Source: Caldilinea sp. CFX5
GTDB lineage: Bacteria; Chloroflexota; Anaerolineae; Caldilineales; Caldilineaceae
Reading direction: 5' to 3'
DNA: 64,000 nt
Assembly (NCBI GenBank): GCA_021405325.1
Contig: QWII01000036.1
Coordinates: 22,877-86,876, forward strand
Shown: positions 9,141 through 17,268 of the stretch, piece after piece
How the letters are laid out: the number at the start of each line of letters is the position of its first letter
Position numbering within the stretch: position 1 is the stretch's first letter
Notes under the pieces: model-generated
What the model was told of the DNA's origin: nothing
Databases searched by the model: none
The model's input: only the letters and a program-made list of their open reading frames with translations
Made by a program: the position numbers and the translations under genes

Positions 9141-10508
9141 ATGAATAAGGCAGCACTACGTTTGTTGCTGGTCTTTTCGCTCATGGCCGCCTTGATCGGC
9201 GCGTCGAGCGGCGCCGCCATGGCCCAGGGCGCTTTCCCGGCCTACACCTCCGGTGTGCAGGTCGCCAACTTGGAAGCGACCGAAGCCAACATTACCCTGA
9301 GCGCTTTCAATCAGGATGGCACGAAGAATGGGAACGACCTGACCGACAAGATTCCGGCCAACGGGTCCAAGACCTACTTCCCGATTAGCAATGTGTCGGC
9401 CGGCTTCAATGGTTCGCTGGTCTTCTCCTCTGACAAGAAGATTGCGGCGATTTCCAACATCCTGGCGATTGCCGACGGCGTGACCGGTAAGGCTGCCGCT
9501 TCCTATGTCGGTCGCGACACCGGCGCCACCACCATCCGCCTGCCGCTGTTGAACAAGGGCAACTCCGGTTTCAACACCTGGTTCAGCGTACAGAACGCTG
9601 GTACGGCTGATGCCAATATCTCGATTGACTATAGCGACAACGGCATTGGCGCCGACGTGACGGCCACCATTAAGCCGGGCGCTGCCAAGGTCTTCTATCA
9701 GGCCCAGGAAACCCACACGGCAACCGTCTTCGCCGGCACGGTGACCAGCACCAACAATCAACCGTTGGTTGCGGCTGTGATCCAGGAAAGCAACGCCGTT
9801 ATGTTTGCCTACACCGGCTTCACGGGCGCTGGTTCGACTGCCCCGGTCTTCCCGTTGATCAACGCCAATAATGCGAACTATATCACCGGTCTGCAAATTC
9901 AGAATGCCGGCACCCAGGAAACCAATGTGACGGTCAGCTATACCCCGTCGTCAGCCGGTAATGCTTGTACCGAAACGCAGAGCATCGCTCCAGGCGCTTC
10001 CAAGACCTTTGCACTGGCGGCCTTTGCGAATTCCACCAACCCGAACGAGAACTGCGCCAATGGCGCTCGCTTCATCGGTTCGGCCAAGGTGACGACGAAC
10101 TCGGCCAACCAACCGCTGGTCGGCATTGGCAACCAACTGTATCCGGGTCGCAACGGCGAAGCCTATGGCTCGTTCAGCGCTGATGAAGCAACGGCGAAGG
10201 TTGTCATGCCGTTGATTATGGATCGCAATGGTGGCTACTATACCGGCTTTAGCGTCCAGAACGTTGGCGATGCGGCCACCAGTGTGAGCTGCACCTTCAC
10301 CAACTCCAGTGTGACAATTCCGGCCACCACCCTGCAACCGGGTGGCGCGTTGGCGGATCTGCAAGCCAACAAGCTTGGTGATCGCTATGTCGGCGCCGCC
10401 ACTTGTACGGCTACCGCCGGCGGTAAGATTGTGGCGGTCGTCAACCAACTTGGCGCCAGCACCACCGCTGACCAACTGTTGGTCTACGAAGGCATTTCCA
10501 CCCAGTAA
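9141..10508 (+). CDS. Secreted four-repeat protein, function unknown
   Basis: This 455-residue protein has a signal peptide (residues 1-30, cleavage probably after AMA-QG) and no membrane anchor at the end. The rest is four similar modules of about 100 residues. Each opens with a VQxxNxGxxxANIxxxY-like strand (VQVANLEATEAN, FSVQNAGTADAN, LQIQNAGTQETN, FSVQNVGDAATS) and ends with a G-x-xV-xx-x-N-Q-L-like strand. They look like beta-sandwich domains, but I recognise no named family. ATG 9141 has GGAGAG 6 nt upstream. Codon use is strongly biased to AAG, AAC, TTC and TAC, unlike its neighbours, and the promoter is near consensus, which suggests high expression. It could be a sheath or surface-layer component. 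Confidence 0.75.
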   Translation: MNKAALRLLLVFSLMAALIGASSGAAMAQGAFPAYTSGVQVANLEATEANITLSAFNQDGTKNGNDLTDKIPANGSKTYFPISNVSAGFNGSLVFSSDKKIAAISNILAIADGVTGKAAASYVGRDTGATTIRLPLLNKGNSGFNTWFSVQNAGTADANISIDYSDNGIGADVTATIKPGAAKVFYQAQETHTATVFAGTVTSTNNQPLVAAVIQESNAVMFAYTGFTGAGSTAPVFPLINANNANYITGLQIQNAGTQETNVTVSYTPSSAGNACTETQSIAPGASKTFALAAFANSTNPNENCANGARFIGSAKVTTNSANQPLVGIGNQLYPGRNGEAYGSFSADEATAKVVMPLIMDRNGGYYTGFSVQNVGDAATSVSCTFTNSSVTIPATTLQPGGALADLQANKLGDRYVGAATCTATAGGKIVAVVNQLGASTTADQLLVYEGISTQ

Positions 10509-10617
10509 GGCAAGCACGTTCATATAGTGACGAGCGCCAGGGTGTGACCTAATTGATCAGAGTACTTGGGTTCCACTCTGGACGACTCGTACATATCAAC
10601 GTATAAAACAATGAGAG

Positions 10618-10651
10618 GGTGACATCGGGCAAGCCCGGTGTCACCTTTTTT
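10618..10651 (+). terminator. Intrinsic terminator of the secreted repeat protein gene
   Basis: GGTGACATCGGGC pairs with GCCCGGTGTCACC through one G-U pair, with a four-nucleotide loop, and six T residues follow. This is the one classical rho-independent terminator I found, about 110 nt after the stop. Confidence 0.85.
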
Positions 10652-10672
10652 ATAACGCTTCGGATAACGATT

Positions 10673-11320
10673 ATGAAGAAATCCATTTTGCATCAATTAC
10701 CACGTTACCTGCTGCTCATTTTTTGCCTTTGTCTGGTGTTAGCCGCCTGTTCAGATGAGGAACCGACGCCGGAGCCGACAGTCGCGGCCCCTGCCCCAAC
10801 GGCAACCACCGCACCCGCAGCCACCCCGACGGCTGCACAACCGGAATCGCCGCTCAATGCTGATTCCCCCTTACCAACACCGGCCCCGGTCAGTGATGCT
10901 GGGGCGGCCGCCATCGCCGCGATTCCGGCCGGCGACCCGGTTAATCCGCAAACATCGACGACAACCGGCGCTGTGACGGGCCGTATCTTCCTCAACAATG
11001 ATAAAGGCTTTCGCGCCATCTCCGGTCTTCTTGTCGGTTTGGCGGAGGTAATTAAAGGTGACGACGGGGTAGAAAAAGCTGCCGGTTATGATCCTTCCAC
11101 TGCCCCGCGCGGTGAACTACGAGCGGATGGCGCTTTTGTCATTGACAATGTGCCGCCGGGCCGCTATGGGGTGATTCTGGATGCGGTGACAACATCGATC
11201 TTGCTCAAAGAAATGGAAAATCCTGACAACAGCTTGGTTATTACTGTAGAAGCCAACAAAGTGACGGATTTGGGCAACATGGTCTATCCCTCCATTCCCT
11301 TACCTGGGGTTGACAATTAG
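10673..11320 (+). CDS. Lipoprotein with Pro/Thr linker and carboxypeptidase-regulatory-like domain
   Basis: This 215-residue protein has a lipoprotein signal peptide with lipobox LAAC (Cys26), so it should be lipid-anchored outside the cytoplasmic membrane. A flexible Pro/Ala/Thr linker spans about residues 30-100. The C-terminal part, from TGAVTGRIFL to the end, contains GAFVIDNVPPGRYGVILD, the usual closing pattern of carboxypeptidase regulatory-like (prealbumin-fold) domains. ATG 10673 sits directly before the signal peptide; no strong ribosome site is visible. It lies just after a terminator, so it needs its own promoter or leaky read-through. Function is unknown. Confidence 0.7.
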   Translation: MKKSILHQLPRYLLLIFCLCLVLAACSDEEPTPEPTVAAPAPTATTAPAATPTAAQPESPLNADSPLPTPAPVSDAGAAAIAAIPAGDPVNPQTSTTTGAVTGRIFLNNDKGFRAISGLLVGLAEVIKGDDGVEKAAGYDPSTAPRGELRADGAFVIDNVPPGRYGVILDAVTTSILLKEMENPDNSLVITVEANKVTDLGNMVYPSIPLPGVDN

Positions 11321-11395
11321 CACCACTGAAGATCAGGTAATCGCCGCGAACACCACACAGCCGGTAGCCCAGCAGAAATCAACAAGCGTGTTTTA

Positions 11396-11437
11396 ACAAA
11401 CCTTCTAGAAAGCCCTTTGGCTCTCAGGAAGGTTTGT
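11396..11437. repeat. Hairpin after lipoprotein gene
   Basis: ACAAACCTTC at 11396-11405 pairs with GAAGGTTTGT at 11428-11437, with a second short pairing AGCC/GGCT inside. It follows the lipoprotein stop by 75 nt and may act in 3'-end formation, although the T-tract is weak. Confidence 0.5.
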
Positions 11438-11445
11438 CTGTTTCG

Positions 11446-11532
11446 CTCATCTACAGAAAGTGTGAGGTTTCGACCCGCCACACCTGTCAGGTTTTGGAAA
11501 CCTGACAGGTGTTCACACTTTCCGTAGATGAG
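11446..11532. repeat. Nested palindrome
   Basis: An inner perfect 14-bp stem (CACCTGTCAGGTTT at 11481-11494 against 11498-11511) has a 3-nt loop. An outer 20-nt pair (11446-11465 against 11513-11532, one mismatch) encloses it. The unpaired strip between the arms lies on one side only, which suggests stepwise growth of the element. Confidence 0.85.
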
Positions 11533-11564
11533 CCTGTCTGTTTTTGTGATCCTACGCAAGCAAT

Positions 11565-11594
11565 TTGCCAATTCGTTGTTTTCTCTGCTAAAGT
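11565..11594 (+). promoter_or_regulatory. Possible promoter of the response regulator
   Basis: TTGCCA at 11565-11570 and TAAAGT at 11589-11594 are 18 nt apart, about 40 nt before the regulator's start codon. Confidence 0.4.
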
Positions 11595-11636
11595 ACACCT
11601 ATCGTCGTTATTGTAGCAAGAATGATTGCGGAAGTT

Positions 11637-12350
11637 ATGTCCAACCAACCTAAAATTACCATTCTCGTCGTCGATGATGAGACGCGCATGGTGCGTTTTG
11701 TCAAGATGAATCTCGATCTGGAAGGCTACATCACCCTGGAAGCCAACAATGGGTTACAGGCGTTGGAAAAGGTGCGCGACCACAACCCTGATCTGGTGCT
11801 GCTGGATGTAGAGATGCCGGGCATGGATGGTTTTGAGACGCTTAAGCGCATCCGCGAGATCAGCGATGCCGCCGTCATCATGCTGACCGTGCGTTCGGAT
11901 GAAGATGATCGCATCAAAGGGTTGGATCTGGGCGCCGATGATTATGTCACCAAGCCCTTTAGCCCACGCGAGTTGTCCAGCCGCATCCGCGCCGTTCTCC
12001 GCCGTATTGAACCGGCCAGCCGCCCCGACAAACAACTGCTCAAGATCGACGACCGCTTACAGATCGACCTGCAACGCCGCGATGTCATTGTCGAAGGCGA
12101 GCGGCTTAGCCTGCGCCCGACCGAGTATCGCCTGCTCTATCATCTAGTGCAGAACGCCGGCTGGGTTGTCCCTCATGAAACGCTGCTCACCAAGGTCTGG
12201 GGCCACGAATACATCAATGACAACCACCTGTTGCGTCTCTACATCACCTACCTGCGCAAAAAAATCGAAGTCGATGCCGCCGATCCCCGCTATATTTTTA
12301 CCGAGCGCGGTCTCGGTTATCGCTTTGTCGATTTCAAGGCGGATGAATAG
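11637..12350 (+). CDS. OmpR/PhoB-type response regulator, orphan
   Basis: This 237-residue regulator has a complete receiver domain: acidic pair Asp13-Asp14, phospho-acceptor Asp57 in [11 protein letters not shown], Thr84 and Lys107 in TKPF. A winged-helix DNA-binding domain follows, with [37 protein letters not shown] and the closing ERGLGYRF typical of Trans_reg_C. No histidine kinase gene is adjacent, so its partner must be elsewhere. ATG 11637 gives the standard N terminus; ATG 11622 in the same frame is possible and neither has a clear ribosome site. It may be co-transcribed with the Rpn-family gene 3 nt downstream. Confidence 0.9.
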   Translation: MSNQPKITILVVDDETRMVRFVKMNLDLEGYITLEANNGLQALEKVRDHNPDLVLLDVEMPGMDGFETLKRIREISDAAVIMLTVRSDEDDRIKGLDLGADDYVTKPFSPRELSSRIRAVLRRIEPASRPDKQLLKIDDRLQIDLQRRDVIVEGERLSLRPTEYRLLYHLVQNAGWVVPHETLLTKVWGHEYINDNHLLRLYITYLRKKIEVDAADPRYIFTERGLGYRFVDFKADE

Positions 12351-12353
12351 GCG

Positions 12354-13424
12354 ATGGTCTTCAGCAACTCGCAAACGATGATAGAGCCAACGATGAATAC
12401 AGTGCGTGACGATTTTGATTCACCGTGGAAAGAAATTCTCGACCCGTATTACCCGGAGTGCTTGGCCTTCTTTTTTCCGGCTATCTATGCCGATATTGAT
12501 TGGACCAAAGGCTATGAGTTTCTGGACAAGGAATTACAGGAGATGGCGCCCGATGGCGTTGAAGGGCGTCGCTATGTGGACAAACTGGTGCGGGTCTATC
12601 GCAAGAATGGCGAGCAGAAGTGGGTCTACTCCCATCTCGAAGTGCAAGGTCAGCCGGAGAACAGCTTCACTCGGCGTATGTACATCTACCGCTACCGCTG
12701 TGGGGATCGCTATGGGGTGAATGTTTCCAGTGTCGCCATCCTGTGTGATACAGATCCAAACTGGCGGCCCAACCAATACCAAGAGGAGTTGTGGGGTAGC
12801 AAAGTCACCTTTGAATTTCCCATTGTCAAGCTGCTTGATTATGCTGACCGGTGGGATGAACTGGAAGCGAACGATAACCCATTTGCTACCGTCGTGATGG
12901 CCCATTTGAAGACGCTGGAAACGAAGAACGACGAAAGATCCCGCAAACAGTGGAAGTTCTGGTTGACACGGCGGCTCTATGAACGAGGGTATAGCCGGCA
13001 GGACATTATCAACCTCTACCGTTTTATTGATTGGATGATGCAGTTGCCCAAAGACTTGAATCGGGAATACAAGCAAGAGGTGTTGTTATACGAGGAGGCA
13101 AAACGAATGCATTACATTACTAGCATTGAGCAACTCGCTCTCGAAGAGGGTTTTGAACAAGGTCTGGAACAAGGTCTGGAACAAGGTCTGGAACAAGGTC
13201 TGGAACAAGGCCGCAAAGAAGCCTTACAGATCGCGCAACGGCAGTTGGTTCGCGTGTTGCAGCATCGTTTTGGGCCGGTCGAACCGCAACTGGTCGAATC
13301 GTTGCAACCTTTTTCTCTGAATCAACTTGAAACCCTCACCGATGCCGCCTTAACGGTCCCTTCGCTAGAGGCATTTACCGCCAATGTAGCGCAGCTATTA
13401 GCTACATTGGTCTCAGTAGAATAA
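12354..13424 (+). CDS. Rpn/PD-(D/E)XK nuclease-like family protein
   Basis: This 356-residue protein matches the Rpn/transposase_31-like group of PD-(D/E)XK proteins common in Chloroflexota and cyanobacteria. The core lies at 74-100, where VDKLVRVYR is followed by VYSHLEVQGQ with the E-x-Q catalytic element. Rpn proteins cut DNA and stimulate recombination in E. coli; activity here is not proven. At residues 265-285 the protein repeats LEQG four or five times, encoded by 12-bp tandem units, and this probably forms a short helix. The start is ATG 12354, 3 nt after the regulator stop; ATG 12381 and 12393 are alternatives. Confidence 0.78.
   Translation: MVFSNSQTMIEPTMNTVRDDFDSPWKEILDPYYPECLAFFFPAIYADIDWTKGYEFLDKELQEMAPDGVEGRRYVDKLVRVYRKNGEQKWVYSHLEVQGQPENSFTRRMYIYRYRCGDRYGVNVSSVAILCDTDPNWRPNQYQEELWGSKVTFEFPIVKLLDYADRWDELEANDNPFATVVMAHLKTLETKNDERSRKQWKFWLTRRLYERGYSRQDIINLYRFIDWMMQLPKDLNREYKQEVLLYEEAKRMHYITSIEQLALEEGFEQGLEQGLEQGLEQGLEQGRKEALQIAQRQLVRVLQHRFGPVEPQLVESLQPFSLNQLETLTDAALTVPSLEAFTANVAQLLATLVSVE
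13155..13214 (+). repeat. 12-bp tandem repeat inside the Rpn-like gene
   Basis: GAACAAGGTCTG is repeated four times exactly from 13155, followed by one degenerate copy, GAACAAGGCCGC. Because 12 is divisible by three, copy-number change would keep the frame and only alter helix length. Confidence 0.95.
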
Positions 13425-13438
13425 AGTATACTCTTGCG

Positions 13439-14305
13439 TTACCCCTTCAACCCCGTGGTGGCAATCCCCTGGATAAACTGTTTCTGCGCCACGGCAAAGA
13501 GAATCACCATCGGCAAGGTGACGACGACCGAGGCGGCAAAGAGCAACTCCCAGCGAAACTGCCCGTAGCCCAAATGCTCGACAAAGATTTGGAGACCGAG
13601 CGGCAGGGTGCGCAGCCTGGGGTTTTGCACATAGATCAGCGGTCCCATAAAGTCATTCCACTTGGCCTGAAACTCGAAGATCGCCACCGAGAGCAGCGCC
13701 GGGCGCACCAGAGGTAACATCATCTGCCCGTAGATGCGATAGTAGCTGGCGCCGTCTACGCGCGCGGCGTCGATAATTTCCTGCGGAATGCCGAGAAAGA
13801 ATTGGCGTAGCATGAAGATGTAAAACGACGAGCCAAAGAGGTTGCCCAGCCAGAGCGGGTAGAGCGTATTGACCAGATGCAGTTGTTTCCAGATCAAGTA
13901 AACCGGCACCATCGTCACCGCCCCCGGCAACATCATGGTCGCCAACACGAGCAAGAAGACCACATTGCTGCCCGGAAAACGCAGGCGCGCTAGGGCGTAG
14001 GCAATCATGCTGCTCGATACCACCACCGCTGTCACGCCCAGCACCGCCACGATCACACTATTGCGCGCCATCAGCAACAGGGGCACTTCCGCAAAGATAC
14101 GTCGGTAGTTGCTCCATTCCACTGGCTGCGGCAGCCAACTGCTGTCAAAGGCGTGCGCCGCATCTTTAAGGGAATTGGAAATCAGCCAGAGAAAGGGGCT
14201 GATAAAGAGGATAGTAAAGAAGATCAGCGCCACATAGAGCAACACGCGACCTAACACATAAAGCGCCAACGCGGAAGCTGGTCGCGTCGCAACGGATGAA
14301 GTCAT
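13439..14305 (-). CDS. Sugar ABC transporter permease, MalG-like
   Basis: This 288-residue inner-membrane permease belongs to the MalG family of carbohydrate importers. About six membrane helices are visible. The cytoplasmic EAA loop, EIIDAARVDGASYYRIYGQM with LPLVRPAL after it, docks the ATPase. Its start overlaps the stop of the MalF-like gene as ATGA, so the two permeases are translationally coupled and must form a heterodimer. No ATP-binding subunit is encoded in this window. In many Gram-positive and Chloroflexota genomes such importers share a common MsiK-like ATPase, which would explain the absence. Confidence 0.92.
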   Translation of the reverse strand: MTSSVATRPASALALYVLGRVLLYVALIFFTILFISPFLWLISNSLKDAAHAFDSSWLPQPVEWSNYRRIFAEVPLLLMARNSVIVAVLGVTAVVVSSSMIAYALARLRFPGSNVVFLLVLATMMLPGAVTMVPVYLIWKQLHLVNTLYPLWLGNLFGSSFYIFMLRQFFLGIPQEIIDAARVDGASYYRIYGQMMLPLVRPALLSVAIFEFQAKWNDFMGPLIYVQNPRLRTLPLGLQIFVEHLGYGQFRWELLFAASVVVTLPMVILFAVAQKQFIQGIATTGLKG

Positions 14306-15243
14306 GACAGGCCGCTTTCTGAATAGACTAACCGGCGCGAGACCCGCACCTGCACCGTGACAATGACCAGCGTGATGGCAAAAAGCACCCAGGCCAACGC
14401 CGACGCATAGCCCATGCGGAAGTTGGTAAAGGCTTGATCAAAGAGATAGAGCACATAGAAGAGCGCCGAGTCCTGCGGCCCCATCTGGCCGCCAAAGACT
14501 TGCGGCGGGAAGATAACCCGTGGCTCAGTAAAGATGTTCAAGCTGAAGATCGTAATCATGACAAAGGTAAAAAAGAGGACATTGGAAATCATCGGCAGCG
14601 TCACATACCAGAAGCGTTCCAGCGCACTGGCGCCGTCAACAATCGCCGCTTCGACCAACTCCTTCGGCACCTGTTGTAACGCCGCCAGATAGACCACCAC
14701 CATCCAGCCCACGCTCCACAACTTCATAATCGCCAGCGCCGGCTTGACCCACGCCGCGTCAATGGTCCACGCCGGCCCCTGAATCCCAATCAAGGCGAGG
14801 GCTTCGTTGAGTAGTCCATCCTGCGGACTTAAAATGCGCAGCCACAGCACCCCTGCCGCCACTGCCGGCGTAATCTGCGGCAGGTAAAAGGCGACGCGCC
14901 AGAAGGAAAGCCCGCGCACCCGCGCATTGAGCAGCAGCGCCAAGCCCAGGGCAAAGGGAATTGCCGTCGGCACATGGAGCAGCACATAGACGAGCGTGTT
15001 GTAGAGCGTCTTGGTAAAGCGCTCATCCGCCAACATGCGTCGGTAATTGTCCAGCCCCGTCCAGACCGCCGGGTTGATCACATCATAATAGGTAAAGCTC
15101 AAATAAAGCGAAGCCAACAGCGGCCCAGCGGTAAAAATGACAAAGCCAATCAAAAACGGACTGACAAAGACCAATCCCGCCCGCGCCTCCTCATTCAACC
15201 GCCAACCCCGCCGTTTCTTGACTTGCAACGTTACGTGCTTCAT
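14302..15243 (-). CDS. Sugar ABC transporter permease, MalF-like
   Basis: This 313-residue membrane permease is the MalF-type partner of the downstream MalG-like protein. It has six predicted membrane helices starting at residues 24-46 and an EAA loop, ELVEAAIVDGASALERFWYV followed by TLPMI, for ATPase contact. It lacks the large periplasmic P2 loop of E. coli MalF, as expected outside Proteobacteria. A 190-bp region of tandem and inverted repeats separates it from the upstream binding-protein gene. The solute is probably an oligosaccharide or a glycerol-phosphate-like compound, but this is not readable here. Confidence 0.92.
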   Translation of the reverse strand: MKHVTLQVKKRRGWRLNEEARAGLVFVSPFLIGFVIFTAGPLLASLYLSFTYYDVINPAVWTGLDNYRRMLADERFTKTLYNTLVYVLLHVPTAIPFALGLALLLNARVRGLSFWRVAFYLPQITPAVAAGVLWLRILSPQDGLLNEALALIGIQGPAWTIDAAWVKPALAIMKLWSVGWMVVVYLAALQQVPKELVEAAIVDGASALERFWYVTLPMISNVLFFTFVMITIFSLNIFTEPRVIFPPQVFGGQMGPQDSALFYVLYLFDQAFTNFRMGYASALAWVLFAITLVIVTVQVRVSRRLVYSESGLS

Positions 15244-15258
15244 TCCTTACCTTCTTTG

Positions 15259-15453
15259 CAAAAGACAGGAGGCACGAGACAGGAGACACGAGACAGGGGA
15301 CACGAGACAGGGGACACGAGACACGAGAAATAGATCGTCGATTTCTCTTTGTCTCCCACCCATCTAAAGGATGAAGGATGAAAGAGAATTTCCACCTTCC
15401 GCCTTGTCTCCTGTCTCCTGTCTCGTATCTCGTATCTCGTGTCTCCTGTCTTC
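15259..15453. repeat. Tandem/inverted repeat between binding-protein and permease genes
   Basis: From 15259 to about 15340 the + strand repeats words such as GACACGAGACAGGGG. From 15402 to 15453 the complementary words (TGTCTCCTGTCTCGTATCTC) return in reverse. Transcribed RNA could fold into one long imperfect hairpin in the gap between the solute-binding gene and the first permease gene. No protein is encoded there. Confidence 0.85.
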
Positions 15454-15456
15454 TGC

Positions 15457-16875
15457 CTACCGGTTTCCCGGCGCTGTCTTAAACTCCTCAATCGCCTTGA
15501 GCGCGCCTTCTTGCAGACTGTCGAGCGCCTCTTGCGGTTGGCGCACGCCTTGCAGGGCGTCATTGACGGCGGCGGTCATCAGATCATTGATCTGTGCGGC
15601 GACCGGGCCGGAATAGCGGAAGCGGGCGGCCTTGACGGCTTCGGGGAAGAGCTGCACCGTTTCGTCGTACCCGGCGCTGATGCCTTGGTAGATGTTGTTC
15701 CAGGCTTCCTCATCAGCCTTGACATTGCCGGTGATGGTGGGGTGATAGGGTTCGCCGTTGGCTTTGTTGCCGGCGGCGGTGGCGTTTTCACCGGCGATCC
15801 AGGCTTCGGTGGAGGTCATGCCGGTCATAAAGTCCCAGGCAGCCTCGCGTTTGGAGCCCTTAATGCCACGCGGAATGGCAAAGGCATTGCCGGTAGCATC
15901 AGTCAACGGATCCTGGCTGTCGCGCACACGGGGCAATAAGGTGCGGAAGTTGGCCTCCGGGTTGACCTTCATCACGCCGATCAGCCACTGCTCGAAGACG
16001 GTCATGGCAGTCTGGCCGATCAGCACCGGGTTTTCGGGTGAGAAGAAGTTTTGGCTCTGGGCAAAGGCGGCGCGGGCTTTTTCACCGCCCTGCTTGTTGA
16101 CCGTTTCAGTCGCCCAGGTCAACGCTTCCACCACCTTGGGGTCATTGAAGTTTGGCGTTTCGCCGTCGTCGCTGATCAGATTCACCCCATTTGCCCACGA
16201 CCAGAGCCAGAGGCGGCCATCTTGCATCTTGGTGTCGAAACCGGTGCGCGTCAGTTGGTTGTTCTCCATCTTGTGCAACTGCTCGCCTAAGAGTTGCAAT
16301 TGTGACCAATCGGCCGGGTTGACTGACTCCGGATCGACCCCTGCTTCTTGCAACACATCTAGGTTCATAAAGATGAGATCAACGTTGACAAACTGGGGCA
16401 GCCCATAGACCGCGCCTTTATAGGTAACTTGCCCGATCGTAAAGGGATAGTATTGCTCCAGGTCAAATTCATCGCGAGTGATCAAATCATCAATCGGGTC
16501 GATGGCATTGCGCCCGGCCCAACTGCCGGTTTGCGAACGGTTGACATTGACCACTTCGGGCGGATCGCCGCTGGCCACGGCGGTGAGCAGTTGCTGGGTG
16601 TTCAACCCGCCCCCCACCGGCTCAATGGTGATGTTGGGGTTGGCTTCTTGAAACGCGGCCACACGTGCTTTGGCGCGGGTGTCATCCAACCCATACCCCC
16701 ACACACGTAAGGTGAGGGGACCGCTGTCAGCCGCCGGCGCCGTGCCGATCGGTTGGCAGGCCGCCAGGGCGGTGACCGCCAGGGCGCTGCTGAGCGCTGC
16801 CGCGCCGCGCAGGAATTGGCGACGGGTCAGCGACGCGGCGAGTGGCGTTGACTGGGGTTGCATCTGAATTGCCAT
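15457..16875 (-). CDS. Sugar-binding lipoprotein of ABC transporter (Tat exported)
   Basis: This 472-residue extracellular solute-binding protein (family 1) should capture a sugar and pass it to the two permeases downstream. Its N terminus combines a twin-arginine motif (TRRQFLRG) with a lipobox (TALAAC), so it is probably exported folded by Tat and then lipid-anchored. The mature part has the usual LTLRVWGYG start and a late RGIKGSKREAAWDFM segment. ATG 16875 has AAAGGAAG upstream; the open frame extends 67 codons further, but that part is non-coding in appearance. It is the first gene of the importer operon, followed by a hairpin that may raise its expression over the permeases. Confidence 0.9.
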   Translation of the reverse strand: MAIQMQPQSTPLAASLTRRQFLRGAAALSSALAVTALAACQPIGTAPAADSGPLTLRVWGYGLDDTRAKARVAAFQEANPNITIEPVGGGLNTQQLLTAVASGDPPEVVNVNRSQTGSWAGRNAIDPIDDLITRDEFDLEQYYPFTIGQVTYKGAVYGLPQFVNVDLIFMNLDVLQEAGVDPESVNPADWSQLQLLGEQLHKMENNQLTRTGFDTKMQDGRLWLWSWANGVNLISDDGETPNFNDPKVVEALTWATETVNKQGGEKARAAFAQSQNFFSPENPVLIGQTAMTVFEQWLIGVMKVNPEANFRTLLPRVRDSQDPLTDATGNAFAIPRGIKGSKREAAWDFMTGMTSTEAWIAGENATAAGNKANGEPYHPTITGNVKADEEAWNNIYQGISAGYDETVQLFPEAVKAARFRYSGPVAAQINDLMTAAVNDALQGVRQPQEALDSLQEGALKAIEEFKTAPGNR

Positions 16876-17268
16876 ACGAACTTCTTCCTTTCTACAGGTA
16901 ACAATGAATATCACTGCGAAAGAACTTGCGCTTCTTGCCCACGGTTGCGTACTGGTAATGCCGGGCAAGGCCGACGGGGAAGGGAAGCTTGCTGCACACA
17001 TGGCGTGCGTGCGTAAGTTCTTGGCAAGAAGCGTTCTGTGAATGCACAGATACAGTAAGGTTAACATAGGTATCAAAATATTACCACTTGCGGCAACAAA
17101 GAAGCTATACCCCTATTGGATATGGGATAACTTGGTTGATACGCTGTTGTAATACATTTTGTACCACTCCATTGTAGCACTTTGTGCTGTTTTCAACCGG
17201 CAACTTGTGCTTAAATGGGGGCGCTGAGCAGTCGAAATCAACGTAACGTTCGATAAAAGGGGGCAACT
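16876..17268. other. Divergent intergenic region between importer and hydrolase
   Basis: This gap must hold promoters for both directions. CGCTTCTTGCC at 16929-16939 has its complement at 17023-17033, and AAGAACTT/AAGTTCTT words flank them in a swapped order. No regulator gene is next to it. I see no coding sequence. Confidence 0.45.

Larger units (their letters stand above)
11321..11636. other. Intergenic region rich in hairpins
   Basis: This gap holds one imperfect hairpin at 11396-11437, a nested palindrome at 11446-11532 and a promoter at 11565-11594. No coding sequence is apparent. Confidence 0.55.

Noticed and set aside
12354..13424. Active transposon
   Set aside because: The Rpn family is sometimes labelled transposase, but no terminal repeats or target duplication flank this gene.
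15259..15453. CRISPR array
   Set aside because: The repeats are 7-15 nt, contiguous and not separated by unique spacers, and no cas genes are nearby.
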